Assembly: GCA_964475415.1 (NCBI GenBank)
Contig: CAYYWZ010000045.1
Span: 1 to 34,484 of the forward strand
Reading direction: 5' to 3'
DNA length: 34,484 nt
Origin: CALCMJ01 sp964475415
GTDB lineage: Bacteria; Bacteroidota; Bacteroidia; Chitinophagales; Saprospiraceae
The translations under genes and the position numbers were made by a program. Shown here piece after piece: positions 24,690-33,169 of the stretch. Every line of letters begins with the position of its first letter. Position 1 is the stretch's first letter. A model generated the notes under the pieces. The model was not told the DNA's origin. It did no database searches and saw only the letters and a program-made list of their open reading frames with translations.

Positions 24690-27236
24690 TTATTTTTTTT
24701 CTCTATACAAAGATTTTTCAACGACTTTGGCCATTAATTCCGGCATTAAGGTGTAGTCTAAAAATTCATTTATTCTTAGCGCTTGTTCGAAGGGATTTTC
24801 TATTACCTCTCTGTAATTTACATATATAGCCTTGTAATTTGAGTGTGTGGAAATCCAATCTTTAAATCTTTTTAGCTGCTCAGTGTATTGATCCATAATT
24901 TTTAGATTTAGTGTTTCCGCAGATTTCTTTTTTCCTAATCTAACTAACATTTTATCCTGCGAAAACATTACCTCCTCTAGGCTTCTTTCCATAAATATGA
25001 TTTTGTATTCAAAGTTGTCGGGCAGGTGTTTTAGTAGATGAGCAATCACTTTTACAACCTTACCTGAGGCAGTATTTAGGATTCGATTATTTTTTGCAAG
25101 ATTTTTTATCATTTCATGTTCATAGTATCCTTTTGGATTGTTTTCATCAGCTTCTCTTTTTTTGTCTGTAAATATTTCCATACCTCCTTTCTCGAGCATT
25201 TGCATCATCATCGAAGTACCTGACCTAGGAAGTCCAGATACAATATAGATTGTTGGACGTTGTATATTGTTTAACCAATCGGCATGTACTTCTGCTTTTT
25301 CTGTTTCATTTAATTTATATTGATACACGGATTGCAACCTTTCTCTTATTCGGAACTGATTAGGAAACATACTGATACTATTCTCCCATGCTTTTGCAGC
25401 TTCTTCGTATTTGCCTAAATTAAAAAAGGCCTTTCCTAGATTAGCATGGTACTGTGGTTCATTAAAATTTAGACCAACCGCAGTTAGATAGTTATCTGCT
25501 GCTTCTTCAAAATATTTTGCTCTAAGGTTTATATTGCCTAATAGGTAATGAGCCTTCTCATTGTCATAATCAAGCTCTAACTCTTTCATAAGATGTTCCT
25601 TTGCATCCGGATAACGTTTTAGCATGAGATAGCACTGAGCCATTTGCAAATTAGTCCTAGCGTGAAATTTATTGACTTTTCCTTCTATCCCCTTTAGTAA
25701 TTGTAATGCTTTTACGGGCTGTTTTTCTGCAATCAGTAAAGTAGCGTCCATAGTATCTAAGGTAGCACGATCATACAATTCTCTATCCTTCATGAGATTA
25801 ATAATCTCTCTTGCTTCAGCAAACTTTCCCATTACCTGATAGCATATAGCAAGTCTAAATGCATATCGAGGTGTTCCTATATTTTTACGATGAAGTTTTT
25901 CTAATATTTCTATAGCATTTTCTATTAGTCCTCCATCTATATAGGATCTTGCTAAGTTATAATTACATTCCTCTTCAGTTTGCTTTAATCTTTTTTCTAA
26001 ATCACCAGTTTGCTTTTCTATATAGCCTAGATCTTCTAGTTGATCAAGAACAGAGTTTGCTTCCTCTTCTGTAAGATCCGCTTCAACTTGAATTTTTTCA
26101 AAAGGATTTTCATTCGTGTCCCATGATTTTATGAATTCTATTTCAGCCGGATCATTTAAAATATTGGTTAGTACACGTCCATCCATATCTTCACCGACAG
26201 GATATCCCATAAGGTGCAATATGGTTGGAGTCAGATCTAGAACGCTGGCGCCAAAGGTTATCTTATCTTTTTTAATACCTGGACCTTTTGCTACAATAAT
26301 ACCATATGGACTGTGTTCGTAAGCCGGCCCCGCTGGCTCTTTAGGTATGTCTCTAGGTCTCAGATGATCTGGTTGGAATCCATGATCAGACACCAGTATG
26401 ATATTTGTATTATCATCTGCATAATTCATTATCGTCCCTAGCATCATATCATGGTATCTGTAGCCAGCTGTAACTACATAATTATAGTTGTCAAATTCTT
26501 CTTGAGTTATATGCGGTCTTTTAGGTGGATGAAAACGCATGAATCCATGACAATAATGATCTATTGCATCCAAGTATAGCGCAGCGAAATCCCACTCTTC
26601 TGTTCTTATTATATTTGTAAATGCTGCATGTAAAGAAGTAGCATGTGCTGTAATCTTAGCTATAGCCATTATCCTAGGTTCTTTTGATACATCTATGCTT
26701 TTAATGTTAGGAACGAATTGTTCCAGCAAGGTTTGATTCAGTTCGTGAGGATGCACTCTGAATTGTGCAAACCAATCTTGTTTCTCTTCAGGAAAAACGG
26801 TTCCATTAGAGATGGGCCAAGGTTGGTGCAAACCACCTACATGATTTTGGTAGAAATTAGAAATCATGGTTCCATTAATTTTTTCTGCAGGGTGACTGGG
26901 CCACCAACCTACCACATGGGTTTTCTTTCCATGTTCAGAAAGCATATTCCAGATGGCTTTGGTTTTTCTAGAGATACTCATAACAGGTCGAACCTTTTTT
27001 CGATCTGGAGTCAGTTCTATAAATCCATGTACACCATGTTTGTAGGGTCTTTTGCCTGTAGACATTGATGTCCATAACATAGGCGAATAAGGTGGATCTA
27101 ATGTGGCAAAATTACTTATTGTACCACCATTGATCAGTTTTTCTAGATTGGGCATTAAGCCTTGATCTATTAGTGGATTTAATATTTTCCAGTCAGCAGC
27201 ATCCCAGCCTATCAATAATACTTTCTCATTTTTCAT
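24690..27236 (-). CDS. Alkaline-phosphatase-superfamily phosphodiesterase - TPR - sulfotransferase fusion
   Basis: 848 aa with three parts. Residues 1-390 are a type I phosphodiesterase/nucleotide pyrophosphatase-like domain: metal ligand D12 in LLIGWDAADW, a nucleophile region PPYSPMLWTSMSTGKRP, LDAIDHYCHGF, LVSDHGFQPD and YEHSPYG. Residues of about 420-640 are TPR repeats (NLARSYIDGGLIENAIEIL, ANLGKAFFNLGKYEEAAKAWE). Residues of about 655-840 are a sulfotransferase-type domain with the PAPS-binding loop VSGLPRSGTSMM and an IFMERSLEEVMFSQ segment. No signal peptide is seen, so it should act in the cytoplasm. Its start overlaps the end of the 69-aa gene by 11 nt. The substrate is unknown; a sulfated or phosphorylated surface polymer or glycolipid is a guess. 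Confidence 0.88.
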   Translation of the reverse strand: MKNEKVLLIGWDAADWKILNPLIDQGLMPNLEKLINGGTISNFATLDPPYSPMLWTSMSTGKRPYKHGVHGFIELTPDRKKVRPVMSISRKTKAIWNMLSEHGKKTHVVGWWPSHPAEKINGTMISNFYQNHVGGLHQPWPISNGTVFPEEKQDWFAQFRVHPHELNQTLLEQFVPNIKSIDVSKEPRIMAIAKITAHATSLHAAFTNIIRTEEWDFAALYLDAIDHYCHGFMRFHPPKRPHITQEEFDNYNYVVTAGYRYHDMMLGTIMNYADDNTNIILVSDHGFQPDHLRPRDIPKEPAGPAYEHSPYGIIVAKGPGIKKDKITFGASVLDLTPTILHLMGYPVGEDMDGRVLTNILNDPAEIEFIKSWDTNENPFEKIQVEADLTEEEANSVLDQLEDLGYIEKQTGDLEKRLKQTEEECNYNLARSYIDGGLIENAIEILEKLHRKNIGTPRYAFRLAICYQVMGKFAEAREIINLMKDRELYDRATLDTMDATLLIAEKQPVKALQLLKGIEGKVNKFHARTNLQMAQCYLMLKRYPDAKEHLMKELELDYDNEKAHYLLGNINLRAKYFEEAADNYLTAVGLNFNEPQYHANLGKAFFNLGKYEEAAKAWENSISMFPNQFRIRERLQSVYQYKLNETEKAEVHADWLNNIQRPTIYIVSGLPRSGTSMMMQMLEKGGMEIFTDKKREADENNPKGYYEHEMIKNLAKNNRILNTASGKVVKVIAHLLKHLPDNFEYKIIFMERSLEEVMFSQDKMLVRLGKKKSAETLNLKIMDQYTEQLKRFKDWISTHSNYKAIYVNYREVIENPFEQALRINEFLDYTLMPELMAKVVEKSLYREKK

Positions 27237-27435
27237 TTGCTTGGTTTTTCTTTTTGGCTTCTAATATGGCAGCTATCTGTCTTTGCATTACATGTTCTTT
27301 TCTTTTTTTCCAAGCCATTACTCCTACATCTCCTAGAGCGAGAAGTCCTAGGCTTCCTCCTATAGGTATTTCTATTTTATTCCCATTGGGATCCTTTATA
27401 CTTTGAAAAATGAGTTCCCATTCATCTTTTTTCAT
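27226..27435 (-). CDS. Small 69-aa protein coupled to the phosphodiesterase-sulfotransferase gene
   Basis: Unknown family. The N-terminal third is acidic and amphipathic (MKKDEWELIFQSIKDPNGNK). The middle has a hydrophobic Gly-rich stretch GGSLGLLALGDVGVMAWKKR, long enough for one membrane-dipping helix. The C-terminus is basic and helical (QRQIAAILEAKKKNQANEK). The last 11 nt overlap the start of the 848-aa gene, and the layout argues for translational coupling. It may anchor or regulate the larger protein (inference). Confidence 0.7.
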   Translation of the reverse strand: MKKDEWELIFQSIKDPNGNKIEIPIGGSLGLLALGDVGVMAWKKRKEHVMQRQIAAILEAKKKNQANEK

Positions 27436-27436
27436 A

Positions 27437-27576
27437 ACACTATTTTTTTATTAGCTGAATATAACAAAGAGGAGTTAGACTTGTAAGCTAGATTGCAAAA
27501 AATAAAAACATATAATAATACATAACCTATATGTATAAACTATATGTTATGGTACAGAGCTAGAAACTTAGGGTTT
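27437..27576. other. Upstream region of the 69-aa gene, left side of the gap
   Basis: Non-coding and very AT-rich. An imperfect inverted repeat (CATAACCTATAT / ATATGTTATG) lies at about 27520-27552. The promoter of the minus-strand pair should be here, but I could not assign boxes with confidence. Confidence 0.4.
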
Positions 27577-27676
27577 NNNNNNNNNNNNNNNNNNNNNNNN
27601 NNNNNNNNNNNNNNNNNNNNNNNNNNNNNNNNNNNNNNNNNNNNNNNNNNNNNNNNNNNNNNNNNNNNNNNNNNNN
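27577..27676. other. Assembly gap (100 Ns)
   Basis: Exactly 100 Ns, the conventional placeholder for a scaffold gap of unknown size. Genes may be missing between the phosphodiesterase unit and the DUF4956 operon. Confidence 0.98.
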
Positions 27677-27984
27677 TAAGAAACTATGTAGTGTAGCTTA
27701 TATGATTTGCAACGAGCGATCCTCGAAGGGGAATACAGGCATTTTAACTATTGTTCTTCTAATCAATAAACAAAAGTTAAGAAATATAGTGTACTAAATT
27801 AAATCAATAAGACGTTGATTAGAAGTCTTTTGTGCTCTATTAAATGCACTAGATCTACCTGTTGTAAGTCAGGTTTTGATCGGTCTTAATTGCTTTATAG
27901 GACAGTGCATGCGTTAAGCTAAGTTTAAGTAATTATTAGATTATTATAAATTGTATATTCGCTCTTCATTTATTTATAATTAGA
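27677..27984. other. 308-bp leader region of the DUF4956 operon
   Basis: No ORF accepted. It carries an inverted repeat, TTCTAATCAA near 27748 with TTGATTAGAA near 27814, which could be a regulator site or part of the unknown sequence in the gap. No good TAnnTTTG box was found directly before the ATG at 27985. Confidence 0.4.
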
Positions 27985-28725
27985 ATGTTCGATTTACATC
28001 TTTTAGAAAACAATCCTAACATGCCAAGTTATTACGCGGTAGGCATCACTGTATTGTTTGCTTTTTTCCTATCCTCATTACTAACAATTACGTATGAGTT
28101 TACCACAAAAAGTATCTATAAGAAAGCTCATTTTCTGCAGGCATTGGCATTGATCTCTATTGTAGCTGCTACAGTTATGCAAGCGATAGGAGATAGCTTA
28201 GCTAGAGGATTAGGTATGTTAGGTGCACTAGCGATTATTAGATTTAGAACTGTACTTGACGATCCTAGAAATATAGCTTTTATGTTTGCTTCCCTAGCGG
28301 CTGGGATTTCATGCGGTGTATTGGGATTTAGTATAGCCTTGACAGGAACCTTAGTATTTTGTCTTGCTGCTATTATTCTTAGATTTTCTCCTTACAGTAA
28401 TTCTAATGAGTTGATAGGAAATATAAAACTGCAAGTCCCTAAGAATGATCTACAGCAGGGACTCATAGAAAAAAGTCTAAGTCTACATTGCAAAAATTTT
28501 GAGTTGGATCAGATTAGATTTTTACAACCTAAGAAAGTAGAAAAAATAAACGACGAAGGTGTAAGAACATTAGAAGAAATATCCAGAGAAAACATCCAAG
28601 AGTTTACTTATCTAATAAGATTAAATAATAATGCGAGTATTGCAAGTTTGACAAATTCTATAAAGGAGTTAGAAGGTCTTGAAGGATTTAGATTGAATTT
28701 TAAAAAGCAGCCGACTAAATTATAA
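27985..28725 (+). CDS. DUF4956 inner-membrane protein
   Basis: 246 aa. Four predicted transmembrane helices (about 16-37, 50-67, 97-116 and 118-133). The signature DUF4956 core is GLGMLGALAIIRFRTVLDDPRNIAFMFASL at residues 76-104: here GALAIIRFRT and DDPRNIAF are the key blocks. The C-terminal 110 residues are soluble with an ACT-like beta-alpha pattern, reminiscent of MgtC-like proteins. DUF4956 genes are often next to polyphosphate polymerase (VTC) and CotH genes; here neither is adjacent, and instead a HlyD-like gene overlaps its stop by one base (TAATG). It is the only inner-membrane multi-pass protein of the operon and would take the place of a transporter. Function unknown. Confidence 0.88.
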   Translation: MFDLHLLENNPNMPSYYAVGITVLFAFFLSSLLTITYEFTTKSIYKKAHFLQALALISIVAATVMQAIGDSLARGLGMLGALAIIRFRTVLDDPRNIAFMFASLAAGISCGVLGFSIALTGTLVFCLAAIILRFSPYSNSNELIGNIKLQVPKNDLQQGLIEKSLSLHCKNFELDQIRFLQPKKVEKINDEGVRTLEEISRENIQEFTYLIRLNNNASIASLTNSIKELEGLEGFRLNFKKQPTKL

Positions 28726-29726
28726 TGAAGTATCTAAACCCATTCTATATAACCTTCATAGTTATTGGTTTGTCGCTCTTTCTTTTTACGGGAGAGGATA
28801 ACACTCAGACAATTTCGTTCTTTGGTTTTGCAGAAACTAACGAAACAGAAATTAATTATAATCACCCAATAGTTGTTGATGATATTTTTGTCAGGCCAGG
28901 TCAGCCTGTTAAGGCAAATGATCCATTGATGAAAATATCAAGGATAAAGTCTAAAGAAATTTTACAAGATCAAATTTTCAAAATAAAAGAACTAGAAGCT
29001 GATGCCATTGCTTGGAGGAAAGATAAGCAGGATAAGATTCAAATATTAGAATCAGAAAGAAATATGAAACTATCATCTATAGATGCTTCTATAAGTTCAC
29101 TTAGATCAGAGTTGGCCTATAAGAAATCTCTAGCAGAAGGTCTACAATCTGTAGAAATAGAGCAGCCTAGTTATCATCCTATCCAAGAGAGAATTGGTGC
29201 TAAACTATTAGACAGAAAATTATTAGAGGATTCTTATATAAAGAAAGAAGAAGCGATAAGAAATGAATTATCACTAGGAGAGAATCCCTATAGAGTACAG
29301 ATAGATAGACTCAAAGCAGAAATAGAATTTGACGAAGATCAAAAGGTCCAGACCTTTACCGTAAGCGCTCCTACAGATGGGCTAATAGGAAGTATATCTT
29401 GTAAGGAGGCGGAGCACGTACAAGCGTATAATACCTTACTTAGTTTCTACGAACCCAACCCAAGCGTAGTTAGAGGTTATGTACATGAGGATTTAAAAAT
29501 TAATGTAAAAAAAGGAAGCAAATTTAAGGTGAAATCTTTACACGACCCCAATGTAACCTATGATGGAACAGTAATAGGCTTAGGATCTAGGATAGTAGAA
29601 ATTCCGACAAGACTAAGAAAAATGCCTGACTTCAAAACCTACGGTAGAGAGATATCGATAAGCATCCCCGTCGAAAATATTCTTTTACAGAAAGAAAAGG
29701 TAAGTATTGATCTTATAGCTCCATAG
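28725..29726 (+). CDS. HlyD-like periplasmic adaptor (membrane fusion protein)
   Basis: 333 aa. One N-terminal anchor helix (about 8-21). A first lipoyl half-motif is at about 44-71 (VVDDIFVRPGQPVKANDPLMKI). A long charged alpha-helical hairpin spans about 73-205. The second lipoyl half is at about 211-242 (TVSAPTDGLIGSISCKE). A beta-barrel region with GYVHEDLKINVKKGSKFKV follows. This is the standard order of the HlyD/RND/ABC adaptor family. Adaptors connect an inner-membrane transporter to a TolC-like exit duct; the inner-membrane partner here can only be the DUF4956 protein, as no ATPase, MFS or RND gene is present in the visible operon. Starts at ATG 28725, sharing one base with the preceding stop. 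Confidence 0.88.
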   Translation: MKYLNPFYITFIVIGLSLFLFTGEDNTQTISFFGFAETNETEINYNHPIVVDDIFVRPGQPVKANDPLMKISRIKSKEILQDQIFKIKELEADAIAWRKDKQDKIQILESERNMKLSSIDASISSLRSELAYKKSLAEGLQSVEIEQPSYHPIQERIGAKLLDRKLLEDSYIKKEEAIRNELSLGENPYRVQIDRLKAEIEFDEDQKVQTFTVSAPTDGLIGSISCKEAEHVQAYNTLLSFYEPNPSVVRGYVHEDLKINVKKGSKFKVKSLHDPNVTYDGTVIGLGSRIVEIPTRLRKMPDFKTYGREISISIPVENILLQKEKVSIDLIAP

Positions 29727-29730
29727 ATAT

Positions 29731-30954
29731 ATGTATAGTTACTTTGTAAAATTATCATTGCTGGTATTTATAGCTATAATCGCTATTGATGAAGCTAGCT
29801 CACAATCAGTTTCTAGAATCAATTCTACAGAATTCTTATCTAAGTTTTTTTTGCAAAGCGATGTTACTTTACAACAAGATGAGCGTTACATCAGGTTTCC
29901 ATGGATTGAACAGTTAGACCTGAGAACAGAAACGAGAGATTTAGATTTTGATCAGCAAGAATATACCTTGAGACTTGATCCTTCCTCTAGAAAAAAAAGA
30001 AACGCTTATAATGATCTATATAATGCCTATAAACGTAATCCAGATCTAAGGAAAATATCTTATCTAGAAGAAGATATATATACTGCCTATAAAACTTGGG
30101 TGAGTTTATACTTTATAGAAAAAAGAAAATCTATTTATGAAGGTCTTCAGCTATTATATGCGGATAAAGCTTTATTGAGTGAAAAGAAACTAAACGCTTT
30201 AGAAATAAGCTTTAAAGATTTGATAGATATAGAAACTTCTAGTACACAATTGGAGGTAAATGCTTTTGATGATGATCTAATGAATGATTACTTTCTAAGA
30301 AAATATAGTCTAGGAGAAGTGCTTTTAGATTTTGAAGATATTATAAAAGTTGAGGAAATATTATTGTCCGTTCAGTCTATGGAGATGAGTCTGTCAAACA
30401 AAGATCTAGAAAAATATAATTATGAACAAGAACTGATCAATAAAGAAATTGCAGTAGAAAAAGCAGAAGGGCAGCATTACTTTGATTTCTTACAATTTAA
30501 GTATCGAGGACCTCATGATAATTTATTCGAGGAACGTTTCTCCATTGGTCTTGGTACTGAGTTGTCTAATCCTGGAAGTAGAAAACTCAAGTTAGAAGAA
30601 TTAAAATTAAAGCAGTTAGAAATAGAGCAAGGATATGAGAACGATATAGAAGAGTCTAACACAGTGTTAGAAGAGATCAAGGAGGAAATAATATTAGATA
30701 TAAAGTCTTACATGAATAAAAAGGAAGCCAGCATTACACAGGCTAAAAATTTATCTATAATCAGTGATAAGGTAAGAACACGAGAAGGTTATGATCCTGA
30801 GATCTTATTAGATATAAAAGAAAAGACACTAAAATTTTCTCTTGAACTATTAGATTTAGAGGAGTCTATCTACGAAGACTATATCAAGCTATTAGCAGAG
30901 TCACTTAACTTATTTAAAAAGCCATTAACAAATCATTTACAGTCTGTTTATTAA
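29731..30954 (+). CDS. TolC-like outer-membrane efflux family protein
   Basis: 407 aa. The signal peptide (hydrophobic LSLLVFIAIIAI) is cleaved after about residue 25, before SVSRINS. The N-terminal segment FPWIEQLDLRTETRDLDFDQQEYTLRL is a beta-strand pair of the outer-membrane type. The rest is mostly long coiled-coil helices (ELINKEIAVEKAEGQ, RKLKLEELKLKQLEIEQG, DILDIKEKTLKFSLELLDLEES-like), with a second strand pair FEERFSIGLGTELSNPGS near 265-285. That is the helix-strand-helix, repeated-twice plan of TolC. It is short and very acidic compared with typical TolC (450-500 aa). Starts 4 nt after the adaptor stop. Exit-duct role inferred. Confidence 0.75.
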   Translation: MYSYFVKLSLLVFIAIIAIDEASSQSVSRINSTEFLSKFFLQSDVTLQQDERYIRFPWIEQLDLRTETRDLDFDQQEYTLRLDPSSRKKRNAYNDLYNAYKRNPDLRKISYLEEDIYTAYKTWVSLYFIEKRKSIYEGLQLLYADKALLSEKKLNALEISFKDLIDIETSSTQLEVNAFDDDLMNDYFLRKYSLGEVLLDFEDIIKVEEILLSVQSMEMSLSNKDLEKYNYEQELINKEIAVEKAEGQHYFDFLQFKYRGPHDNLFEERFSIGLGTELSNPGSRKLKLEELKLKQLEIEQGYENDIEESNTVLEEIKEEIILDIKSYMNKKEASITQAKNLSIISDKVRTREGYDPEILLDIKEKTLKFSLELLDLEESIYEDYIKLLAESLNLFKKPLTNHLQSVY

Positions 30955-31098
30955 ATATCTAGATTTTAATCTTTTTTTTTCATATATTTAACTACAAACC
31001 ACACCCTTCATAATGCTTCAATACTTTTTATAGACTTACTTTTTCTAAATAGTAATTGAACAATTTTAAATTCTGTATAAGAGAATTAAAAATAGCTT

Positions 31099-31488
31099 AT
31101 GAATGCAGCAACACAAAATCTAAAGTTTGAATACAATGTTATGCCTTGTTATGCACATATCAAGGTGACTGGAATGGAAAATCTTACCAACTCTCAGTCT
31201 ATTGTAAAGTATTGTATGGACAAAGCGACTAAAGACGGTTTTAAGAGATTATTACTAGAGGAGCAGCTAGAAGGTTCACTCTCTCAGTCTGAAATGATTA
31301 AGTTATGTCTATTGGCTTTAAAGATTAGTCTGAATAACAAAATTTATTTTAAAATTGCTCATTTAGCAATAAAAGATAATCAAGTAAGTGACGGTGGTTT
31401 TGCAGAAACTTTTTTACGTAACCGAGGTGTCAATATTAAACACTTCAAGAGTAAGAATGCAGCCCTGGAATGGCTGGAGAATGACTAA
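31099..31488 (+). CDS. SpoIIAA/STAS-like small protein
   Basis: 129 aa, soluble, no signal. It shows a beta-alpha-beta pattern ending in AETFLRNRGVNIKHFKSKNAALEWL, which matches the closing helix of the SpoIIAA-like (STAS/SEC14-like) family, small proteins of unknown binding function often found alone in Bacteroidota. A phospho-serine site such as that of true anti-sigma antagonists is not clear. It lies 144 nt after the TolC-like gene and may or may not be part of that unit. Confidence 0.6.
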   Translation: MNAATQNLKFEYNVMPCYAHIKVTGMENLTNSQSIVKYCMDKATKDGFKRLLLEEQLEGSLSQSEMIKLCLLALKISLNNKIYFKIAHLAIKDNQVSDGGFAETFLRNRGVNIKHFKSKNAALEWLEND

Positions 31489-31492
31489 ATAA

Positions 31493-32092
31493 CTAATCTA
31501 TCTTTTCTAATATTCCAAAGAATTCCTTTCCAGATCTAGGCTTAATAGAATTGTATGCCTCTTCGAAAATTTTAAATTTGAAAAACGGTTCCAAGTAGAA
31601 TCGATATAATTCTTCGTTACCTCCATATGGTCTTTTTTTCGTTTCTTCTAGAGGTATGTTAAACCAAAGTCCTACCAATTTTCCATTACTATGAAGTAAT
31701 TCACTCATCTTCTCAGCGTAACTACTTCTCATCTCTACGCTAGGTAAGAATGAACAAAAAAAAGTTTGTTCTATAATAAGATCGTATACTCCGGTATGCT
31801 GAAAAAAGTCCTCATGTAAGAGATTTATATCTTGATCATTACCGATTCTTTTACGGAGATTATCCAGAGGAAGTCTCGAAATATCAATTACTGTTACATT
31901 CGTAAATCTATTCTTAACTAAATATTCAGCTTCATATCCGTTTCCTGCTCCTGGTATAAGTATAGATATCTCTTTATCTATAAGTTGGTCGATATAGCTG
32001 GCAATAGGTGTAGAAGGGTAGCCTATATCCCATCCTGTATTATTTTCACGATATCTATTAGTCCAGTATTCTTCTTCAGTTTTATTTTCCAT
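31493..32092 (-). CDS. TPMT-family SAM-dependent methyltransferase
   Basis: 199 aa. Methyltransferase of the thiopurine S-methyltransferase family, which methylates small thiols, halides, tellurite or selenite species. It opens with EEYWTNRYRENNTGWDIGYPS (the WxxRW-like entry with GWD), and the SAM-binding motif I is ILIPGAGNGYEAEYL, followed by VIDIS and LLHEDFF and the LIIEQTFFCSF motif. The C-terminus PRSGKEFFGILEK is normal. The gene stands alone and is convergent with the SpoIIAA-like gene, 4 nt away. Confidence 0.9.
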   Translation of the reverse strand: MENKTEEEYWTNRYRENNTGWDIGYPSTPIASYIDQLIDKEISILIPGAGNGYEAEYLVKNRFTNVTVIDISRLPLDNLRKRIGNDQDINLLHEDFFQHTGVYDLIIEQTFFCSFLPSVEMRSSYAEKMSELLHSNGKLVGLWFNIPLEETKKRPYGGNEELYRFYLEPFFKFKIFEEAYNSIKPRSGKEFFGILEKID

Positions 32093-32126
32093 TTCTATTG
32101 CTTTTATAAGTCTATCTATGAATGAT

Positions 32127-32134
32127 TATATTTG
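32127..32134 (+). promoter_or_regulatory. Putative -7 box of the Gfo/Idh/MocA gene (TATATTTG)
   Basis: Exact TAnnTTTG match, about 60 nt before the start; a TTG at 32098-32100 is 26 nt upstream, longer than the usual spacing. Intergenic and on the correct strand. Confidence 0.4.
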
Positions 32135-32197
32135 AGAAAGATATATTCGGTATAATTTACTCGTAAATAAAATTAACATTATTAAGTGAATGATAAA

Positions 32198-33169
32198 ATG
32201 ATTAGATGGGGGATAATAGGACTTGGGAAAATTGCTCATAAGTTTGCTTCGGATTTGTTGTTAGTCGATAATACGATACTAGCAGCTGTAGCATCTAGAA
32301 ATCAACAGAAAGCACAATTATTTGCAGAACAATATAGTGTTACAAGCTACTACGATTCCTACTTTTCCTTATTACATTCTGATAAGGTTGACATTGTGTA
32401 TATCGCAACACCACATAATTTACATAAAGAACTAAGTATAGCCGCAATGGCAGCAGGAAAAGCTGTTCTCTGCGAGAAACCTGTAGTCGTAAATTGTAAG
32501 GAGATAGAAGAGCTATTACAAGTTGCTAATAGTACAAAGTGCTTTTTTATGGAAGGCCTATGGACAAGGTTTAATCCTACTATCGAAGCTATCCTCGAGG
32601 ATGTTCAAGATGGAAAGATTGGAAAAATAAGTCACCTCCAAGCAGATTTTAGTTTCAGAGCGATCTATGGTTCTAACTCAAGACTGTTTGATCCATTGAG
32701 AGCTGGTGGAGCTTTGCTAGATGTAGGTATCTATCCATTGTTTCTTGCCTACATTATTTTTGGAATGCCTAAACGTATTGAAGCCAGTTCTATTTTATAT
32801 GATAATGGGATAGATTTACAGACTACTATACTCTTAGAATATAAGCATGCATCAGCTTCATTGATGTGTGGTATCTTAGTTGATAGTGATGTGACCGCCT
32901 TGTTGTACGGAAGTGAAGGCAGTATACATATTCATAGAAGGTGGCATGAGTCAGATGGATACTCAATTATCAAAAATGGTGAAAAAGCAGACTTTCTTTA
33001 TAAGAAAAAGGGACTAGGATTTACTTATGAGATAGAGGAGTGCAATAGCTGTCTTAGGAATGGTAAATTAGAAAGTGCTAAATGGAGTCACCAGAATAGT
33101 AAAGATCTTATTTTGCTATTGGATAGCATTAGAGAAATAGTCGGAATACGATATCCGTTTGAGAAATAA
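32198..33169 (+). CDS. Gfo/Idh/MocA-family oxidoreductase (dihydrodiol dehydrogenase-like)
   Basis: Cytoplasmic NAD(P)-dependent sugar-alcohol or diol oxidoreductase. The Rossmann motif GIIGLGKIAHKFA is at the N-terminus, the EKP motif in VLCEKPVVV marks the catalytic lysine, and FMEGLWTRFNP and GGALLDVGIYPL are typical of the trans-1,2-dihydrobenzene-1,2-diol dehydrogenase branch, which also acts on sugars such as xylose. Length about 323 aa is normal. I prefer ATG at 32198 (MIRWGIIG) over the in-frame GTG at 32186, because it starts just before the first strand of the fold. It ends with its stop at 33167-33169, directly abutting the convergent nuclease gene. Confidence 0.92.
   Translation: MIRWGIIGLGKIAHKFASDLLLVDNTILAAVASRNQQKAQLFAEQYSVTSYYDSYFSLLHSDKVDIVYIATPHNLHKELSIAAMAAGKAVLCEKPVVVNCKEIEELLQVANSTKCFFMEGLWTRFNPTIEAILEDVQDGKIGKISHLQADFSFRAIYGSNSRLFDPLRAGGALLDVGIYPLFLAYIIFGMPKRIEASSILYDNGIDLQTTILLEYKHASASLMCGILVDSDVTALLYGSEGSIHIHRRWHESDGYSIIKNGEKADFLYKKKGLGFTYEIEECNSCLRNGKLESAKWSHQNSKDLILLLDSIREIVGIRYPFEK

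Noticed and set aside
26718..27068. 116-aa ORF on the + strand
   Set aside because: Antisense shadow of the phosphodiesterase domain.
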